This document shows, one piece after another, positions 1 through 7,770 of a stretch of 55,167 nt of DNA. Below the pieces are notes generated by a model. The model ran no database searches and was not told the origin of the DNA. It saw only the letters and a program-made list of their open reading frames with translations. Origin of the DNA: a bacterium (GTDB lineage: Bacteria; Patescibacteriota; Saccharimonadia; Saccharimonadales; Saccharimonadaceae); assembly GCA_004561445.1 (NCBI GenBank), contig SFVX01000002.1, positions 1 to 55,167 on the forward strand, in the 5' to 3' direction. Numbering within the stretch: the first letter of the stretch is position 1; every line of letters begins with the position of its first letter. A program made the translations under genes and the position numbers.

Positions 1-5
1 TCATA

Positions 6-227
6 CTATATATTTTTCTTTTTTCTCTGTATTACTCCTATTCGGATTGATATATGCTTATTCTCGTACTCAGACTTGCCACGGATGGCATTAGTCAGAG
101 ATTTATATTTGATGCCTATATCAGCTTCATCAAAGCGGTCGTAGATTGCTTTCAGAGAGCCGAAGTACCAATCTTTGATAGAGCTAATATCGGTTTTAAG
201 ATAAAGATGAACTACTTTCGTTTCCAT
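6..227 (-). CDS. small hypothetical phage protein (73 aa)
   Basis: Unknown function. The reading frame extends further upstream to 314, but a good Bacteroides-type promoter with its -7 box at 246-253 would start transcription near 239. The ATG at 227 (protein beginning METKVVHLYLK) is therefore the likely start. The protein is basic at its C-terminus (IQRKKKNI) and contains the phrase YFGSLKAIYDRF, which reminds me of short Bacteroidales phage proteins with a YFGS...AIY core; I cannot name the family. It is the last gene of a leftward run of small genes. No signal peptide or membrane segment is visible. Confidence 0.6.
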   Translation of the reverse strand: METKVVHLYLKTDISSIKDWYFGSLKAIYDRFDEADIGIKYKSLTNAIRGKSEYENKHISIRIGVIQRKKKNI

Positions 228-245
228 TGAAATAGTTTTTAGTTG

Positions 246-276
246 CAAAATTACCGCTTTTCCTGCGATTTCCCAA
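246..276 (-). promoter_or_regulatory. Bacteroides-type promoter for the 73-aa gene
   Basis: Read on the minus strand: TTG (274-276), exactly 20 nt, then TAATTTTG (246-253). This matches the Bacteroides consensus TTG...TAnnTTTG. It lies inside the longest possible upstream extension of the neighbouring reading frame and so decides that gene's start at 227. Confidence 0.65.
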
Positions 277-343
277 GCTATTAGGAGATAAGCGAGTAAT
301 CTATCCAATTTCATAAATAACGCTCGTAGAAGAGATTTATTGC

Positions 344-547
344 CTAATGCTCGGTATCGGATATTGATTGCAGAGCTGCCATAGCTTCATTGAAATTGGT
401 AAAGATTGGAGTACCCTGCACCCTATCCCAAGCAATGCAATCGCCATAATCCTTTGCAAACTCTATCGTATAGAGATGCAGGATTGCACTCCCATCATCT
501 ACTATACGATAAGTTCCTTTAGAGCAAGCTAAACTATAGACTACCAT
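344..547 (-). CDS. small hypothetical protein (67 aa)
   Basis: Unknown function. It begins MVVYSLACSKGTYRIVDDGSAILHLYTIEFAKDYGDCIAWDRVQGTP: a short, mostly beta-like protein with three cysteines and no membrane segment. Its ATG sits one base after the stop of the 59-aa gene at 549-728, so the two are probably translationally coupled. Part of the leftward cluster of small accessory genes. Confidence 0.55.
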   Translation of the reverse strand: MVVYSLACSKGTYRIVDDGSAILHLYTIEFAKDYGDCIAWDRVQGTPIFTNFNEAMAALQSISDTEH

Positions 548-548
548 A

Positions 549-728
549 TCATTTTCTTTTTACTTCTGCAATCAGGCTGCTATTCAGATTGCTGATAGCT
601 TCCCAAATACGCTTGTAGTCATTCTCAAATCTGCTTCCTTGGAGACGCATTCCTGCTTCTCCTATGAGCTTTGCTCCGTTATAAAGAGACTTCTGAGCAA
701 GCTCGTATTCACGTTTCCAATCAATCAT
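549..728 (-). CDS. small hypothetical protein (59 aa)
   Basis: Unknown function. Begins MIDWKREYELAQKSLYNGAKL and ends SSLIAEVKRK; predicted mostly helical and soluble. Tight spacing (one base) to the following 67-aa gene and short spacing to the preceding 55-aa gene support a real coding sequence in a polycistronic leftward operon, despite its small size. Confidence 0.55.
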   Translation of the reverse strand: MIDWKREYELAQKSLYNGAKLIGEAGMRLQGSRFENDYKRIWEAISNLNSSLIAEVKRK

Positions 729-735
729 AATTCAA

Positions 736-903
736 TCATTTAAGTTTTAAGTACTCATTAGCGATATTCTCCAATTCGTCTGCAAAAGCATTCGGGAATT
801 TCACATCATATATCTTAGCTTCTGTGCGAAGGCTTCTTGCGATGCTCTTGATACGATTTGCCATCAAGGATGCCTTGATTAGTTTCTCTTTCTGTGTTGC
901 CAT
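736..903 (-). CDS. small hypothetical protein (55 aa)
   Basis: Unknown function. Begins MATQKEKLIKASLMANRIKS and ends NIANEYLKLK; lysine-rich and helical, with no membrane segment. It lies 2 bases after the stop of the preceding gene (906-1082) in the same leftward operon, which is the main support that it is translated. Confidence 0.55.
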   Translation of the reverse strand: MATQKEKLIKASLMANRIKSIARSLRTEAKIYDVKFPNAFADELENIANEYLKLK

Positions 904-905
904 AA

Positions 906-1082
906 TTACATACCTTTCTTTGCATTTGAAATATACTCATCCATCTGCTCTTGGGTAACCTCGTGGATTATCCTGATGCCCTTGGGATTTTTCTTCACTG
1001 CGAACTCTACGCTAAATTTGGTGGTTCTGAGCATATTGGCAATCTGCTGAATAATATGCTCTCTTTGTTCTTCTTGTGTCAT
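906..1082 (-). CDS. small hypothetical protein (58 aa)
   Basis: Unknown function. The frame is open upstream to 1148, but the ATG at 1082 (MTQEEQREHIIQQIANML) follows the ParB-like gene's stop at 1084 almost directly, so I prefer this start over an overlapping one. Mixed alpha/beta, with the phrase TKFSVEFAVKKNPKGIRIIHEVT and a helical C-terminus. Probably co-expressed with the ParB/MutS-I fusion gene just upstream. Confidence 0.6.
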   Translation of the reverse strand: MTQEEQREHIIQQIANMLRTTKFSVEFAVKKNPKGIRIIHEVTQEQMDEYISNAKKGM

Positions 1083-1083
1083 A

Positions 1084-2268
1084 TTATTCGTTATCGTTAT
1101 TTGATGATACAATCTCATATATTCTATGCTTGTTATCTTCAAGCTCATCGCATATAGCTACCCGATGACCTGAACGGATGAGCTTAGGAAGATAGGTATC
1201 GAGAGCGTGATAAGGGAAACCTGCTATCTTCATTCCATCTTTTCTTACCGTGAGTGTGATGCCTAATGTATCGGCAACAGGCTTTGCATCTTCATTCATT
1301 GCTTCATAGAAATCTCCGCAACGGAAGAGAAGAATAGCATCAGGATGCTTTGATTTCAGCTCTTCAAACTGCTTTTGAATGGAAGTCTTTTCTTCTTTCT
1401 TCGGAAGAGGTTCAGCATCATCCTTTTGCTCGATGGGAGCAGTAAGGTTGAGTGAACTAAGTTTAGCGGTTACATCTTCCATTGTCGTAGCACTATGAAG
1501 AGAGGAGCATACTTGCTTCATCGAAAGAAGCTCAGCAGGGATATTGGCAGCGTAGCAAGCCGATAAGAATAGCTTGAAAGCTTCTACAACCTTTTTAAGG
1601 TCTTTCTGAGATTTGGTATCTCCATTGATATTCTTTCCTGTGGCAGTAGTCTTACCTTTGCTCTTTGCATCGGCAACAGCATTCTCTACAGCAGCAATCT
1701 GTGCGCTCTCATCCTCTTTATTGAGACCGACAATCTGACGTACTGCACCTGTACTGATTTCTCCTTTCTCCAATTTCTCTTGAATTTCAGGAGCAAGTTC
1801 AAGAAGAGAGAGGCAGCGACCTACGAATGTTGCGCTCTTGCAGAACTTAGAAGCAATCTCGCTTTGCGTATATCCGAACTTATCACGGAAACGCTGAAAC
1901 ATAATAGCCTGCTCGTATTCGGTAAAGTTCTTGCCTTCATTTCGCATCATCTGCTCGATGAGCAAATCTTCTTCTTTGGTGTTTCGGGGAAGGAAGATAG
2001 CTTTGACTCTCTTTATGTCTGCTCCCTCAGAGATAGCCGCAAGAGTAGCTCTTAATCTACGCTCACCATCCACGAGGCGGTATTTCTCATTCCCATCTTC
2101 ATCTTTGAATGGAACAACTGTGATAGGGTTTAGAACTCCCTGAGCTTTGATTTGCTCTTTCAGTTCATCAATAGCGAAATCACGGCGCACATTGAAGTTA
2201 TCTACTACGACCACATTGCGAGGGTCGATGTTATATATATCGGTTCGTTTAGTGATATTGGTTTCCAT
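1084..2268 (-). CDS. ParB/Spo0J-like protein fused to a MutS domain I-like C-terminus
   Basis: 394 residues. Residues about 12-110 are a ParB N-terminal domain with the nucleotide-binding motif GERRLRA (68-74). Residues about 130-165 look like the ParB helix-turn-helix region (YTQSEIASKF...SATFVGRCLSLL). A variable linker follows. Residues about 296-380 then resemble MutS domain I, the mismatch-recognition domain: FEELKSKHPDAILLFRCGDFYE, then LGITLTVR, MKIAGFPYHALDTYLPKLI and GHRVAICDELED. The Phe-Tyr-Glu of the MutS mismatch wedge is kept (F320, Y321, E322). ParB is a CTP-dependent DNA clamp in chromosome and plasmid partition; no ParA is visible here, so a partition role is doubtful. The combination suggests a DNA-binding factor that senses or sits on distorted DNA. 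The domain calls are from motifs; the joint function is inference. Confidence 0.85.
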   Translation of the reverse strand: METNITKRTDIYNIDPRNVVVVDNFNVRRDFAIDELKEQIKAQGVLNPITVVPFKDEDGNEKYRLVDGERRLRATLAAISEGADIKRVKAIFLPRNTKEEDLLIEQMMRNEGKNFTEYEQAIMFQRFRDKFGYTQSEIASKFCKSATFVGRCLSLLELAPEIQEKLEKGEISTGAVRQIVGLNKEDESAQIAAVENAVADAKSKGKTTATGKNINGDTKSQKDLKKVVEAFKLFLSACYAANIPAELLSMKQVCSSLHSATTMEDVTAKLSSLNLTAPIEQKDDAEPLPKKEEKTSIQKQFEELKSKHPDAILLFRCGDFYEAMNEDAKPVADTLGITLTVRKDGMKIAGFPYHALDTYLPKLIRSGHRVAICDELEDNKHRIYEIVSSNNDNE

Positions 2269-2330
2269 ATTCTTTGATTTAAGAGCCTCGAAGCTCGTTT
2301 ATTAATAATTTATCGGATTTGTGATTATAT

Positions 2331-2350
2331 CGCAGGAAACGCAAGGAAAA
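2331..2350. repeat. dispersed 20-mer repeat, copy 1
   Basis: CGCAGGAAACGCAAGGAAAA. An identical 20-mer occurs at 54428-54447, and a 17/20 copy at 41775-41794. This copy is in the gap upstream of the ParB/MutS-I gene. Function unknown; a protein-binding site is possible. Confidence 0.6.
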
Positions 2351-2374
2351 TGCGCTTCCTACGAATATTAGAGA

Positions 2375-3268
2375 TTATAGATTGAATTGTTCGGTGAGGA
2401 AGCCTACCATTGCTCGGTTCTGAGGCAACAAAGACGGAATATCCATCGTATTAGCCTTATAAAGGTCGGTGGCAGCGTTGTAGATGTCCCATACCGTTAC
2501 TCTCTGCTCTCTATGGTATTGCAGGAGCATACTCTCGGTGAATGTAGAAATCTGAGCCTGATTGAGAGGATATACACGACTCTCTTTGATTTCCTTGATA
2601 TGAGTGTCGCATTTAACTCGGAGAGCTGTCAGCATACCGATGAGAATGAACATCTGCTGTGCATCGACTTGGATTTGCTTCATCTTCTCAATCTTCTCAC
2701 GCTCGGTAACGATGATGTGGCGAGCGTCAACGAGCCAAGATTTGACTATATCAAGAACCTCAGGGATGGTAACACCATTGCCTCGACCTGTTCCCTTCTC
2801 AGAATAAGTGGCGATATAATGCTCACGATTAAGCATACATTGATTGTGGCATATCATCACGTTTGGTCCGAAGCCGACTTGGATGCCCTTCTGATGAAAA
2901 GCAACGGCAAGGTTGGTTGTGGTCTCTTCATCATCGAAATCTTTGATACGAATGTTAGCGAATACCCTACGGAGTATATGAGCTTCAACGGCTCTCTCTC
3001 CAAACTGAGCTTCTACCTGAGGAAGAAGAACTACACCAGGAGTATTGCGGTCTTTGTTCTGAGCTGCGAAGAGGTCGTAAACCTCTACATCGTAGTTCTG
3101 CTCTCTGCACATACCGATGATGTCATTAAGAAGCTCATAGTGGTAGATGCCACGAAGAGGCTTTCCATATACATCATTCTCTTTGTGAGTTCTCTCAAGT
3201 TGGTCGATAGTCAAGGTCTGAACCTTTGCTTTCTCGAAATCGAAAAATTTGTTGTCTAATGTCTCCAT
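2375..3268 (-). CDS. DUF932-like phage protein (297 aa)
   Basis: Soluble protein of 297 residues. The C-terminal segment (QRVTVWDIYNAATDLYKAN...QNRAMVGFLTEQFNL) and the middle GPNVMICHNQC...GTGRGN resemble the DUF932 family of plasmid and phage proteins, whose role is not known to me. Confidence in the family is moderate. It has its own Bacteroides-type promoter (3309-3339) about 40 bp upstream. The opposite strand carries a long open frame over the same bases, which I treat as a shadow because the leftward frame has the promoter, a clean ATG and protein-like composition. Confidence 0.7.
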   Translation of the reverse strand: METLDNKFFDFEKAKVQTLTIDQLERTHKENDVYGKPLRGIYHYELLNDIIGMCREQNYDVEVYDLFAAQNKDRNTPGVVLLPQVEAQFGERAVEAHILRRVFANIRIKDFDDEETTTNLAVAFHQKGIQVGFGPNVMICHNQCMLNREHYIATYSEKGTGRGNGVTIPEVLDIVKSWLVDARHIIVTEREKIEKMKQIQVDAQQMFILIGMLTALRVKCDTHIKEIKESRVYPLNQAQISTFTESMLLQYHREQRVTVWDIYNAATDLYKANTMDIPSLLPQNRAMVGFLTEQFNL

Positions 3269-3308
3269 TGTTACGTTGATTTATATGTTAAACTAAATTT
3301 CTTTGCTG

Positions 3309-3339
3309 CAAAATTATAGACAATACCAAGTATAGGCAA
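3309..3339 (-). promoter_or_regulatory. Bacteroides-type promoter for the DUF932-like gene
   Basis: On the minus strand: TTG (3337-3339), 20 nt spacer, TAATTTTG (3309-3316). The sequence around the TTG (AGTTGCCTATA) is shared with the promoter at 4567-4597, suggesting co-regulation or duplication. Confidence 0.7.
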
Positions 3340-3390
3340 CTTTTAAGCGGTAAAAAGTCTTACGAAGAGTATTAAAAAATGGTACTGAGA

Positions 3391-3780
3391 TTATTCTTCA
3401 TCATCTTCATTATCCTCTTTCTCTCCTGATTGGATTGCATCAAGAGTATCGGTATCCATCTCCCAATATCTCTTAGCTCTACGCAAGCAAGCTCTCCAAA
3501 ACTTAATCCATTCAGATATACCATCGTACTCTTCCTCGTAGTATTCTTTGGTATCTTCATCTTGCAGGACGATTGCTTCTTGTTCTAATTTACCGTCATA
3601 TTCATACTGCAAGCATCCGTTCTCTACTCGCACATTAGCGAGCGTAAATGAAGTATAAGCATCCTCGTATAGGACGGCAGCAGTATCGCCTGTATATTCT
3701 CTGAATGCTTCGAGGTCAGCGTTGAACCGCTCCGCCATACGAAGGTGGGATTTCTTGATATATTGATTTAGATTGCTCAT
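3391..3780 (-). CDS. acidic hypothetical protein (129 aa)
   Basis: Unknown function. Begins MSNLNQYIKKSHLRMAERFNADLEAFREYTG and ends in a strongly acidic tail (EKEDNEDDEE). The acidic C-terminus and a Trp/Arg-rich segment (WIKFWRACLRRAKRYWEM) are its main features; a DNA-mimic or protein-binding role would be speculation. Second gene of the leftward block started by the promoter at 4567-4597. Confidence 0.65.
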   Translation of the reverse strand: MSNLNQYIKKSHLRMAERFNADLEAFREYTGDTAAVLYEDAYTSFTLANVRVENGCLQYEYDGKLEQEAIVLQDEDTKEYYEEEYDGISEWIKFWRACLRRAKRYWEMDTDTLDAIQSGEKEDNEDDEE

Positions 3781-3794
3781 ATTATTGGATTAAA

Positions 3795-3965
3795 CTAATC
3801 AATTGGATAAGTTTCATATTTTGAGTCTATTTCGCACAAACTATCATATAGCTTTGAGAAATCCTCTTCACCCATAAAATCACGAAGAGTGAAAGAATAG
3901 GCATTCATATATTTCTGCAAATCGCTGACTTGTCTCAGGAACTCGTTAAATATTTTCTTTTTCAT
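3795..3965 (-). CDS. small hypothetical protein (56 aa)
   Basis: Unknown function. Begins MKKKIFNEFLRQVSDLQKYMN and ends DSKYETYPID; helical, soluble. It lies between the 163-aa coiled-coil gene and the acidic 129-aa gene in the leftward operon, 14 bases before the latter's ATG. A strong GC hairpin (3981-4000) lies just upstream of its start. Confidence 0.5.
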   Translation of the reverse strand: MKKKIFNEFLRQVSDLQKYMNAYSFTLRDFMGEEDFSKLYDSLCEIDSKYETYPID

Positions 3966-3980
3966 TGTTCTTAGTATTAT

Positions 3981-4000
3981 GGGGAGGTCTGAACCTCCCC
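3981..4000 (-). other. strong intercistronic hairpin
   Basis: GGGGAGGT CTGA ACCTCCCC: perfect 8-bp stem with a 4-nt loop between two leftward genes. There is no T-run after it on either strand, so it is not a standard terminator. A transcript-processing, attenuation or protein-binding role is possible. Confidence 0.5.
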
Positions 4001-4014
4001 TGATTAAACATAGT

Positions 4015-4506
4015 TTATTTCATTCTCTCGATGATTTCTTCACGGTCTATCTTCCATATCGCTTTGTCGTGTTCGAGCTTGTAGGCGATGTATGCTTTGA
4101 AGCCAATGATGTCGATAACGACCTTTCTTAGTTCGGCAGATGAATAGGTCTCGGAGATTTCGAGAAGTTCATAGGCCATTGCGATACGCTCATCAATGCG
4201 TTCTTTGCGGTCATTCAAGAGTTGCTTATTCGTATTTGATAAATCCTCATTATCAGAACGGAGAGCTGCATTTTCTTCTCTTAAATTCTTAGCTTTTTCT
4301 TCTAAGTCAAGGACGGTTGCATACTCGTTGGAAGCTTGCATACAGAGAGCATCATAAGCTTTCTGAATACCTCCGTTCTTTTTCCATTGCTTGCACCAAG
4401 CATCCTTATCAAGGTTGCTACGATTGTACTCAGGCTCTATCTGTGTGTGATAATAGTACTCTGTAGGTCTGAAACCTGTTCTGTCGATAAATTCTGAAAT
4501 TAACAT
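4015..4506 (-). CDS. coiled-coil hypothetical protein (163 aa)
   Basis: Unknown function. First gene of the leftward block. Residues about 65-105 (VLDLEEKAKNLREENAALRS and onward) form a clear heptad-type coiled coil; the N-terminus (MLISEFIDRTGFRPTEYYYH) is compact. No membrane segment. It follows a consensus promoter at 4567-4597 by about 55 bp, back to back with the rightward structural operon. Confidence 0.65.
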   Translation of the reverse strand: MLISEFIDRTGFRPTEYYYHTQIEPEYNRSNLDKDAWCKQWKKNGGIQKAYDALCMQASNEYATVLDLEEKAKNLREENAALRSDNEDLSNTNKQLLNDRKERIDERIAMAYELLEISETYSSAELRKVVIDIIGFKAYIAYKLEHDKAIWKIDREEIIERMK

Positions 4507-4566
4507 ATGCGTTGAAATTTAATTTTGTTTCTAACTTAGAGCCTATCAAGCTCCTTAACTATGTGG

Positions 4567-4597
4567 CAAAGATATAGACTATTTTTATTATAGGCAA
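4567..4597 (-). promoter_or_regulatory. Bacteroides-type promoter for the leftward block
   Basis: On the minus strand: TTG (4595-4597), 20 nt spacer, TATCTTTG (4567-4574). Perfect fit to TTG N20 TAnnTTTG. Shares the TTGCCTATA start with the promoter at 3309-3339. Confidence 0.75.
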
Positions 4598-4704
4598 CTT
4601 TTTCAAAGAAAATCTTTGGGAATTAAATCTTAATAAAACTTACTAATTATATAACCTGCTGATTTATAGCATATAATAAAAACGCTCAAAAAGAGAAATT
4701 TTTG

Positions 4705-4745
4705 GTGCTTATTAGGCATTTTCTCAAAAATAAAGATTACCTTTG
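4705..4745 (+). promoter_or_regulatory. structural-operon promoter with palindromic regulatory box
   Basis: Palindrome-like box GTGCTTATTAGGCAT (4705-4719), 18 nt, then a -7 box TACCTTTG (4738-4745) followed by TAGC. No TTG is found at the normal -33 distance. The same box and -7 sequence recur at 30138-30169, 46274-46305 and, on the minus strand, 34951-34980. There the spacing is 8-9 nt, so this copy is about one helical turn further away. Drives the scaffold gene at 4782. Confidence 0.6.
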
Positions 4746-4781
4746 TAGCGGTTATATATAATTTCATCTTAATATATCGAT

Positions 4782-5372
4782 ATGAAAAAGAAGTTTAGAA
4801 CTGCCCTTTCCGAGCGATGCAAGGATTTCGGGTTGACAGACAAAGCTCTTGATGACCTTACAGAATTAGGCATAAAGAGCCTCAAGGACGATGCTTCTGA
4901 TGAAGACATCACAAAAGCCGTGGATTTACTCGTGCCTTATGCAAAAGCTATTCAAGGGGAAATCACGAGAAAGACAAGGAAGACTACGCAATCAGCCGAA
5001 AAGCCATCCGATGGTGAGGGCAAAGGTGAGGGCGAAAAGAGTGGTGAGGAAATGCCCGAGTGGGCTAAGGGATTTCAGGCAAAGCTTGATGCACTCGAAA
5101 AAGAGAACGCAACACTGAAAGCCGAAAAGACCAAGACCGAGCGTGCAGCACTCATCGCAGAGAAAGCCAAGAAGCTTGGCATCCCTGACTATTTGATGAA
5201 GCGTGTATCATTTGCTGATGATGCAGACCTCGACAAAGAGCTTGCGGACTACAAGCAAGAATTGGTCACAAACAATCTGATGCCGAAAGATGCGACATCG
5301 GAAAAAGGGGGTAAGGATGAAGCAATGAAAGCTGACGCTAAGAGTTGGGCTGAGTCTCTTCCTGCTCTCTAA
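4782..5372 (+). CDS. putative capsid scaffolding protein
   Basis: 196 residues, first gene of the head operon, directly before the decoration and capsid genes, which is the usual place of a scaffold. Composition fits: highly charged, with a low-complexity linker (GEGKGEGEKSGEE, about 80-93), a coiled coil (KLDALEKENATLKAEKTKTE, about 105-130) and a C-terminal helical part (ADLDKELADYKQELV). No protease motif is visible, so a cleaved scaffold-protease fusion is unlikely. The assignment rests on position and composition rather than on a diagnostic motif. It follows the regulated promoter at 4738-4745 by about 35 nt. Confidence 0.65.
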   Translation: MKKKFRTALSERCKDFGLTDKALDDLTELGIKSLKDDASDEDITKAVDLLVPYAKAIQGEITRKTRKTTQSAEKPSDGEGKGEGEKSGEEMPEWAKGFQAKLDALEKENATLKAEKTKTERAALIAEKAKKLGIPDYLMKRVSFADDADLDKELADYKQELVTNNLMPKDATSEKGGKDEAMKADAKSWAESLPAL

Positions 5373-5405
5373 ACTAAGTTTATCACCTTTTAATTAATTC
5401 ACAAG

Positions 5406-6008
5406 ATGGCAATCGAATTTAAGAAAACAGCCGTTTCGGGCAGATTTCCCGAGATTTGGCGTGGCGAGTGCAAGATTTTGCCTGGTGGTTTCAAGCCTTT
5501 GCAGAGCTTTGCTGTAGGCACTGTTCTCCGAAGAGCTGCTCTTCTTGAAGTGAACTTCGAGGATATGACCGCAGCCGTAATCAAGCTCGCTGATGTATTG
5601 GCAGGAGGTACTACCAAAGCTGTTCGTGTCGCTAAAGGTCATTATTTCGCTGTTGGCGATGTAATCACCAAGGTTGGCGATGGCAAGAGCACTCCTTCTA
5701 TTTCTTCTATCGACACGAGCAATGTCGATTATGATGTATTGACCCTTTCAGCTGCCTATACAGGGCTAAAGGCAGGCGATACGATTGTAGAGTCTGTTGC
5801 AGTTGAGAGCGGTGACGCAACCTCTAAGTATACTCCGAATATGATTGTCGGAGCTGATAAAGAATTTAATGGTAAGGGCATTCCTGCTATTGATGCAGCC
5901 TATGAAGCGGTGGTTCTTTACCCCTCGCTCTCTTTTACCATTCCTGCTGAATGGCTGAATGGTCCTTGCTTGAAGTCTAACCCGAACATTCTGTTCATTA
6001 AACAATAA
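5406..6008 (+). CDS. putative head decoration/stabilisation protein
   Basis: 200 residues, between the scaffold and the major capsid genes. Beta-rich, with the phrase KAVRVAKGHYFAVGDVITKVGDGKSTP, typical of trimeric decoration proteins (hyaluronate-lyase-like or D-type beta tulip folds). Many Bacteroidales phages have such a protein here. I see no diagnostic motif, so the role is inferred from place and composition. Six bases separate it from the capsid gene, indicating tight co-expression. Confidence 0.55.
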   Translation: MAIEFKKTAVSGRFPEIWRGECKILPGGFKPLQSFAVGTVLRRAALLEVNFEDMTAAVIKLADVLAGGTTKAVRVAKGHYFAVGDVITKVGDGKSTPSISSIDTSNVDYDVLTLSAAYTGLKAGDTIVESVAVESGDATSKYTPNMIVGADKEFNGKGIPAIDAAYEAVVLYPSLSFTIPAEWLNGPCLKSNPNILFIKQ

Positions 6009-6013
6009 AAGGT

Positions 6014-7120
6014 ATGCCTGAATTTGTATATAGTTCGATTTTTGGCGAGCTGACAAGAAACGTGCAGGTACGCTTTGATGCAGTATCAGAGCTTCATAAG
6101 AAGTTGTTTGATAATGTAATCTTCGAGCAGTATCTTGATTGGGATGTTCCTACCGTAGGCCTGAACTTCGAGGAACTCATCGGTCAATATAATATCACGG
6201 TGGCAGCTCCAACCATTGGGGATAATTCAAAAGAAGCTATCCTCGGCACAGAGGGTCTTGAAACTCTCAAAGAGACTATTCTCAATCACGCAATCACTCT
6301 TCCGATGACCATTCAGGACTATCGTAAGATTTTGCAGATTTTGGATAGTAAATCTCTTCCTGATAAGACCAAGACTCAGCAGCTCGTTAACCTCATGTGG
6401 GGGCAGGTAACCGATGTTACCAAGTCTGTGCTTGCTAAGCTTGACATCCTCTTCTTACGTCCTCTCTCTAATGAGGGTATCGTTGAGCTTGATGAGACCA
6501 CCAATCCTGAGGGAGGTGTGCGTGGCACTATTAACTTCAATCAGCCTGCGGAAAACATTGCTTCTGCCAAGACTGCTTGGACTTCTGAGAATATCGATAC
6601 GGTCGATTGCTTCGAGGATATTCAAGCTATCATCGATGCAGCTCAGGATAAGGTTGCATTTGCTAAGGTTCTTTGCGCTCCTGCACTTATCTCGTATATG
6701 TGCCGAAGCAAGAAGATTAAGCAGATGATTTGGGGAACTGACAAGTCTGCTAAGATGGTTCAGCTCAAAGACATCAACGCTTATATGCAGGAGAATAATT
6801 ATCCTGTATTCGAGCCTATCCGCAGACAGGTACGTATTCAGAACGGCACGAAGAGAACTCCATACTCTCCTTGGAACGAGAAGAATATGGTATTCATTCC
6901 TGAGGGAAAGCTTGGTGTCGTGAAGAACGCTTGGGCTAATAACGAATTGCGCCAAGAGCCTGGTGTTGCCTATTCTAATTATGGACGCATTCGTGTATCT
7001 CAATGGGGAGCAGGCGAAGTTCAGGGAAGCAATGGTGTTGAGTTCACCAAAGCTGAGGTGTTCGCTCTTCCTGTTATCACAGAAATGAACGGTATTTACA
7101 CCCTCAAAACGCAGGTTTAA
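6014..7120 (+). CDS. major capsid protein
   Basis: 368 residues, in the canonical position after scaffold and decoration genes and before the connectors. The sequence has features of an HK97-fold shell protein: a long helical N-terminal region, a central domain (DKVAFAKVLCAPALISYMCR, then a long loop) and a C-terminal beta part (FIPEGKLGVVKNAWANNELRQEP...VFALPVITEMNGIYTLKTQV) that looks like an E-loop/A-domain end. Self-assembles into the icosahedral shell around the scaffold. Start ATG is 5 bases after the previous stop. Assigned by synteny and composition. Confidence 0.8.
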   Translation: MPEFVYSSIFGELTRNVQVRFDAVSELHKKLFDNVIFEQYLDWDVPTVGLNFEELIGQYNITVAAPTIGDNSKEAILGTEGLETLKETILNHAITLPMTIQDYRKILQILDSKSLPDKTKTQQLVNLMWGQVTDVTKSVLAKLDILFLRPLSNEGIVELDETTNPEGGVRGTINFNQPAENIASAKTAWTSENIDTVDCFEDIQAIIDAAQDKVAFAKVLCAPALISYMCRSKKIKQMIWGTDKSAKMVQLKDINAYMQENNYPVFEPIRRQVRIQNGTKRTPYSPWNEKNMVFIPEGKLGVVKNAWANNELRQEPGVAYSNYGRIRVSQWGAGEVQGSNGVEFTKAEVFALPVITEMNGIYTLKTQV

Positions 7121-7123
7121 TCA

Positions 7124-7456
7124 ATGAATAATCTGAAAGCATTAAGCAGTTTGTGTAATGCGATTGCAAACACATTCTATCCCGATAATTCAACCATCGA
7201 GCTTGTGCTTTTTAATGAGGGCATCGACCCACAAGCAGAAGCTACTCCGAAAGATGAAACACTCTTTCGGGTAGCTATACGCTTGGTGATTGGATATGTA
7301 GAAAGCAGCCGCTCCGAAAATGGAGTATCTACATCTGTTAGGGAAGATGCAATCAAAGAGAGTATCAAGTATTGGTGTAATATCTATGGACTTGATGCGG
7401 AGGATTTCATTCCTGAGAGCTTGCGTACAATGGAGGATGGCTCTAATCTATGGTGA
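7124..7456 (+). CDS. head-tail connector (adaptor) protein
   Basis: 110 residues; starts 3 bases after the capsid stop. Helical protein (MNNLKALSSLCNAIANTFYP...AIKESIKYWCNIYGLD) of the size and position of gp6/gp15-type head-tail connector adaptors, which dock under the portal. No catalytic motif. Assigned from synteny: capsid, adaptor, stopper, neck, terminator, tube. Confidence 0.6.
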   Translation: MNNLKALSSLCNAIANTFYPDNSTIELVLFNEGIDPQAEATPKDETLFRVAIRLVIGYVESSRSENGVSTSVREDAIKESIKYWCNIYGLDAEDFIPESLRTMEDGSNLW

Positions 7457-7457
7457 T

Positions 7458-7769
7458 ATGAGGACTAATGGCTTTTTACGATACGAGATACTTCAAGATG
7501 GTGGTATTGATGAGTATGGCGAAGTGATAGCTACTTCTTCCGAATGGAGCGAACCTATACCGTGCTCAATCAAGACGAATAGCGATAATAGGAAGGGGAA
7601 GTATGAAGATGGCGAGTTTCGTCAAGCATCTTTCACTATTCTAATAGAGCTAACCTCTTTCCCCTATGGACGCATATCATTGCAGAGATTGGGAGAAGAA
7701 CTCGGAGAGTATAGAGTGATGTCCTCTGAACCTCTTACATCGGTAGGAAGAACGCAGATATTGGTTTGA
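7458..7769 (+). CDS. putative head closure (stopper) protein
   Basis: 103 residues from the ATG at 7458 (MRTNGFLRYEILQDGGIDEYGEV), which is 2 bases after the previous stop. An in-frame ATG at 7437 that overlaps the upstream gene is an alternative. Small beta protein (WSEPIPCSIKTNSDNRKGKYEDGEF...LEYRV-like end) in the place of the gp16-type stopper that closes the head after packaging. Role inferred from order and size. Confidence 0.55.
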   Translation: MRTNGFLRYEILQDGGIDEYGEVIATSSEWSEPIPCSIKTNSDNRKGKYEDGEFRQASFTILIELTSFPYGRISLQRLGEELGEYRVMSSEPLTSVGRTQILV

Positions 7770-7770
7770 T

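Noticed and set aside
228..314. Upstream extension of the first leftward gene
   Set aside because: It would place the start before the promoter at 246-276.
1084..2268. Plasmid-type partition system
   Set aside because: No ParA gene is present, and an integrase with repressor points to integration; the MutS-like end also argues for another role.
2387..3259. 290-aa rightward open frame
   Set aside because: Antisense to the DUF932-like gene, which has a consensus promoter and neighbours in the same direction.
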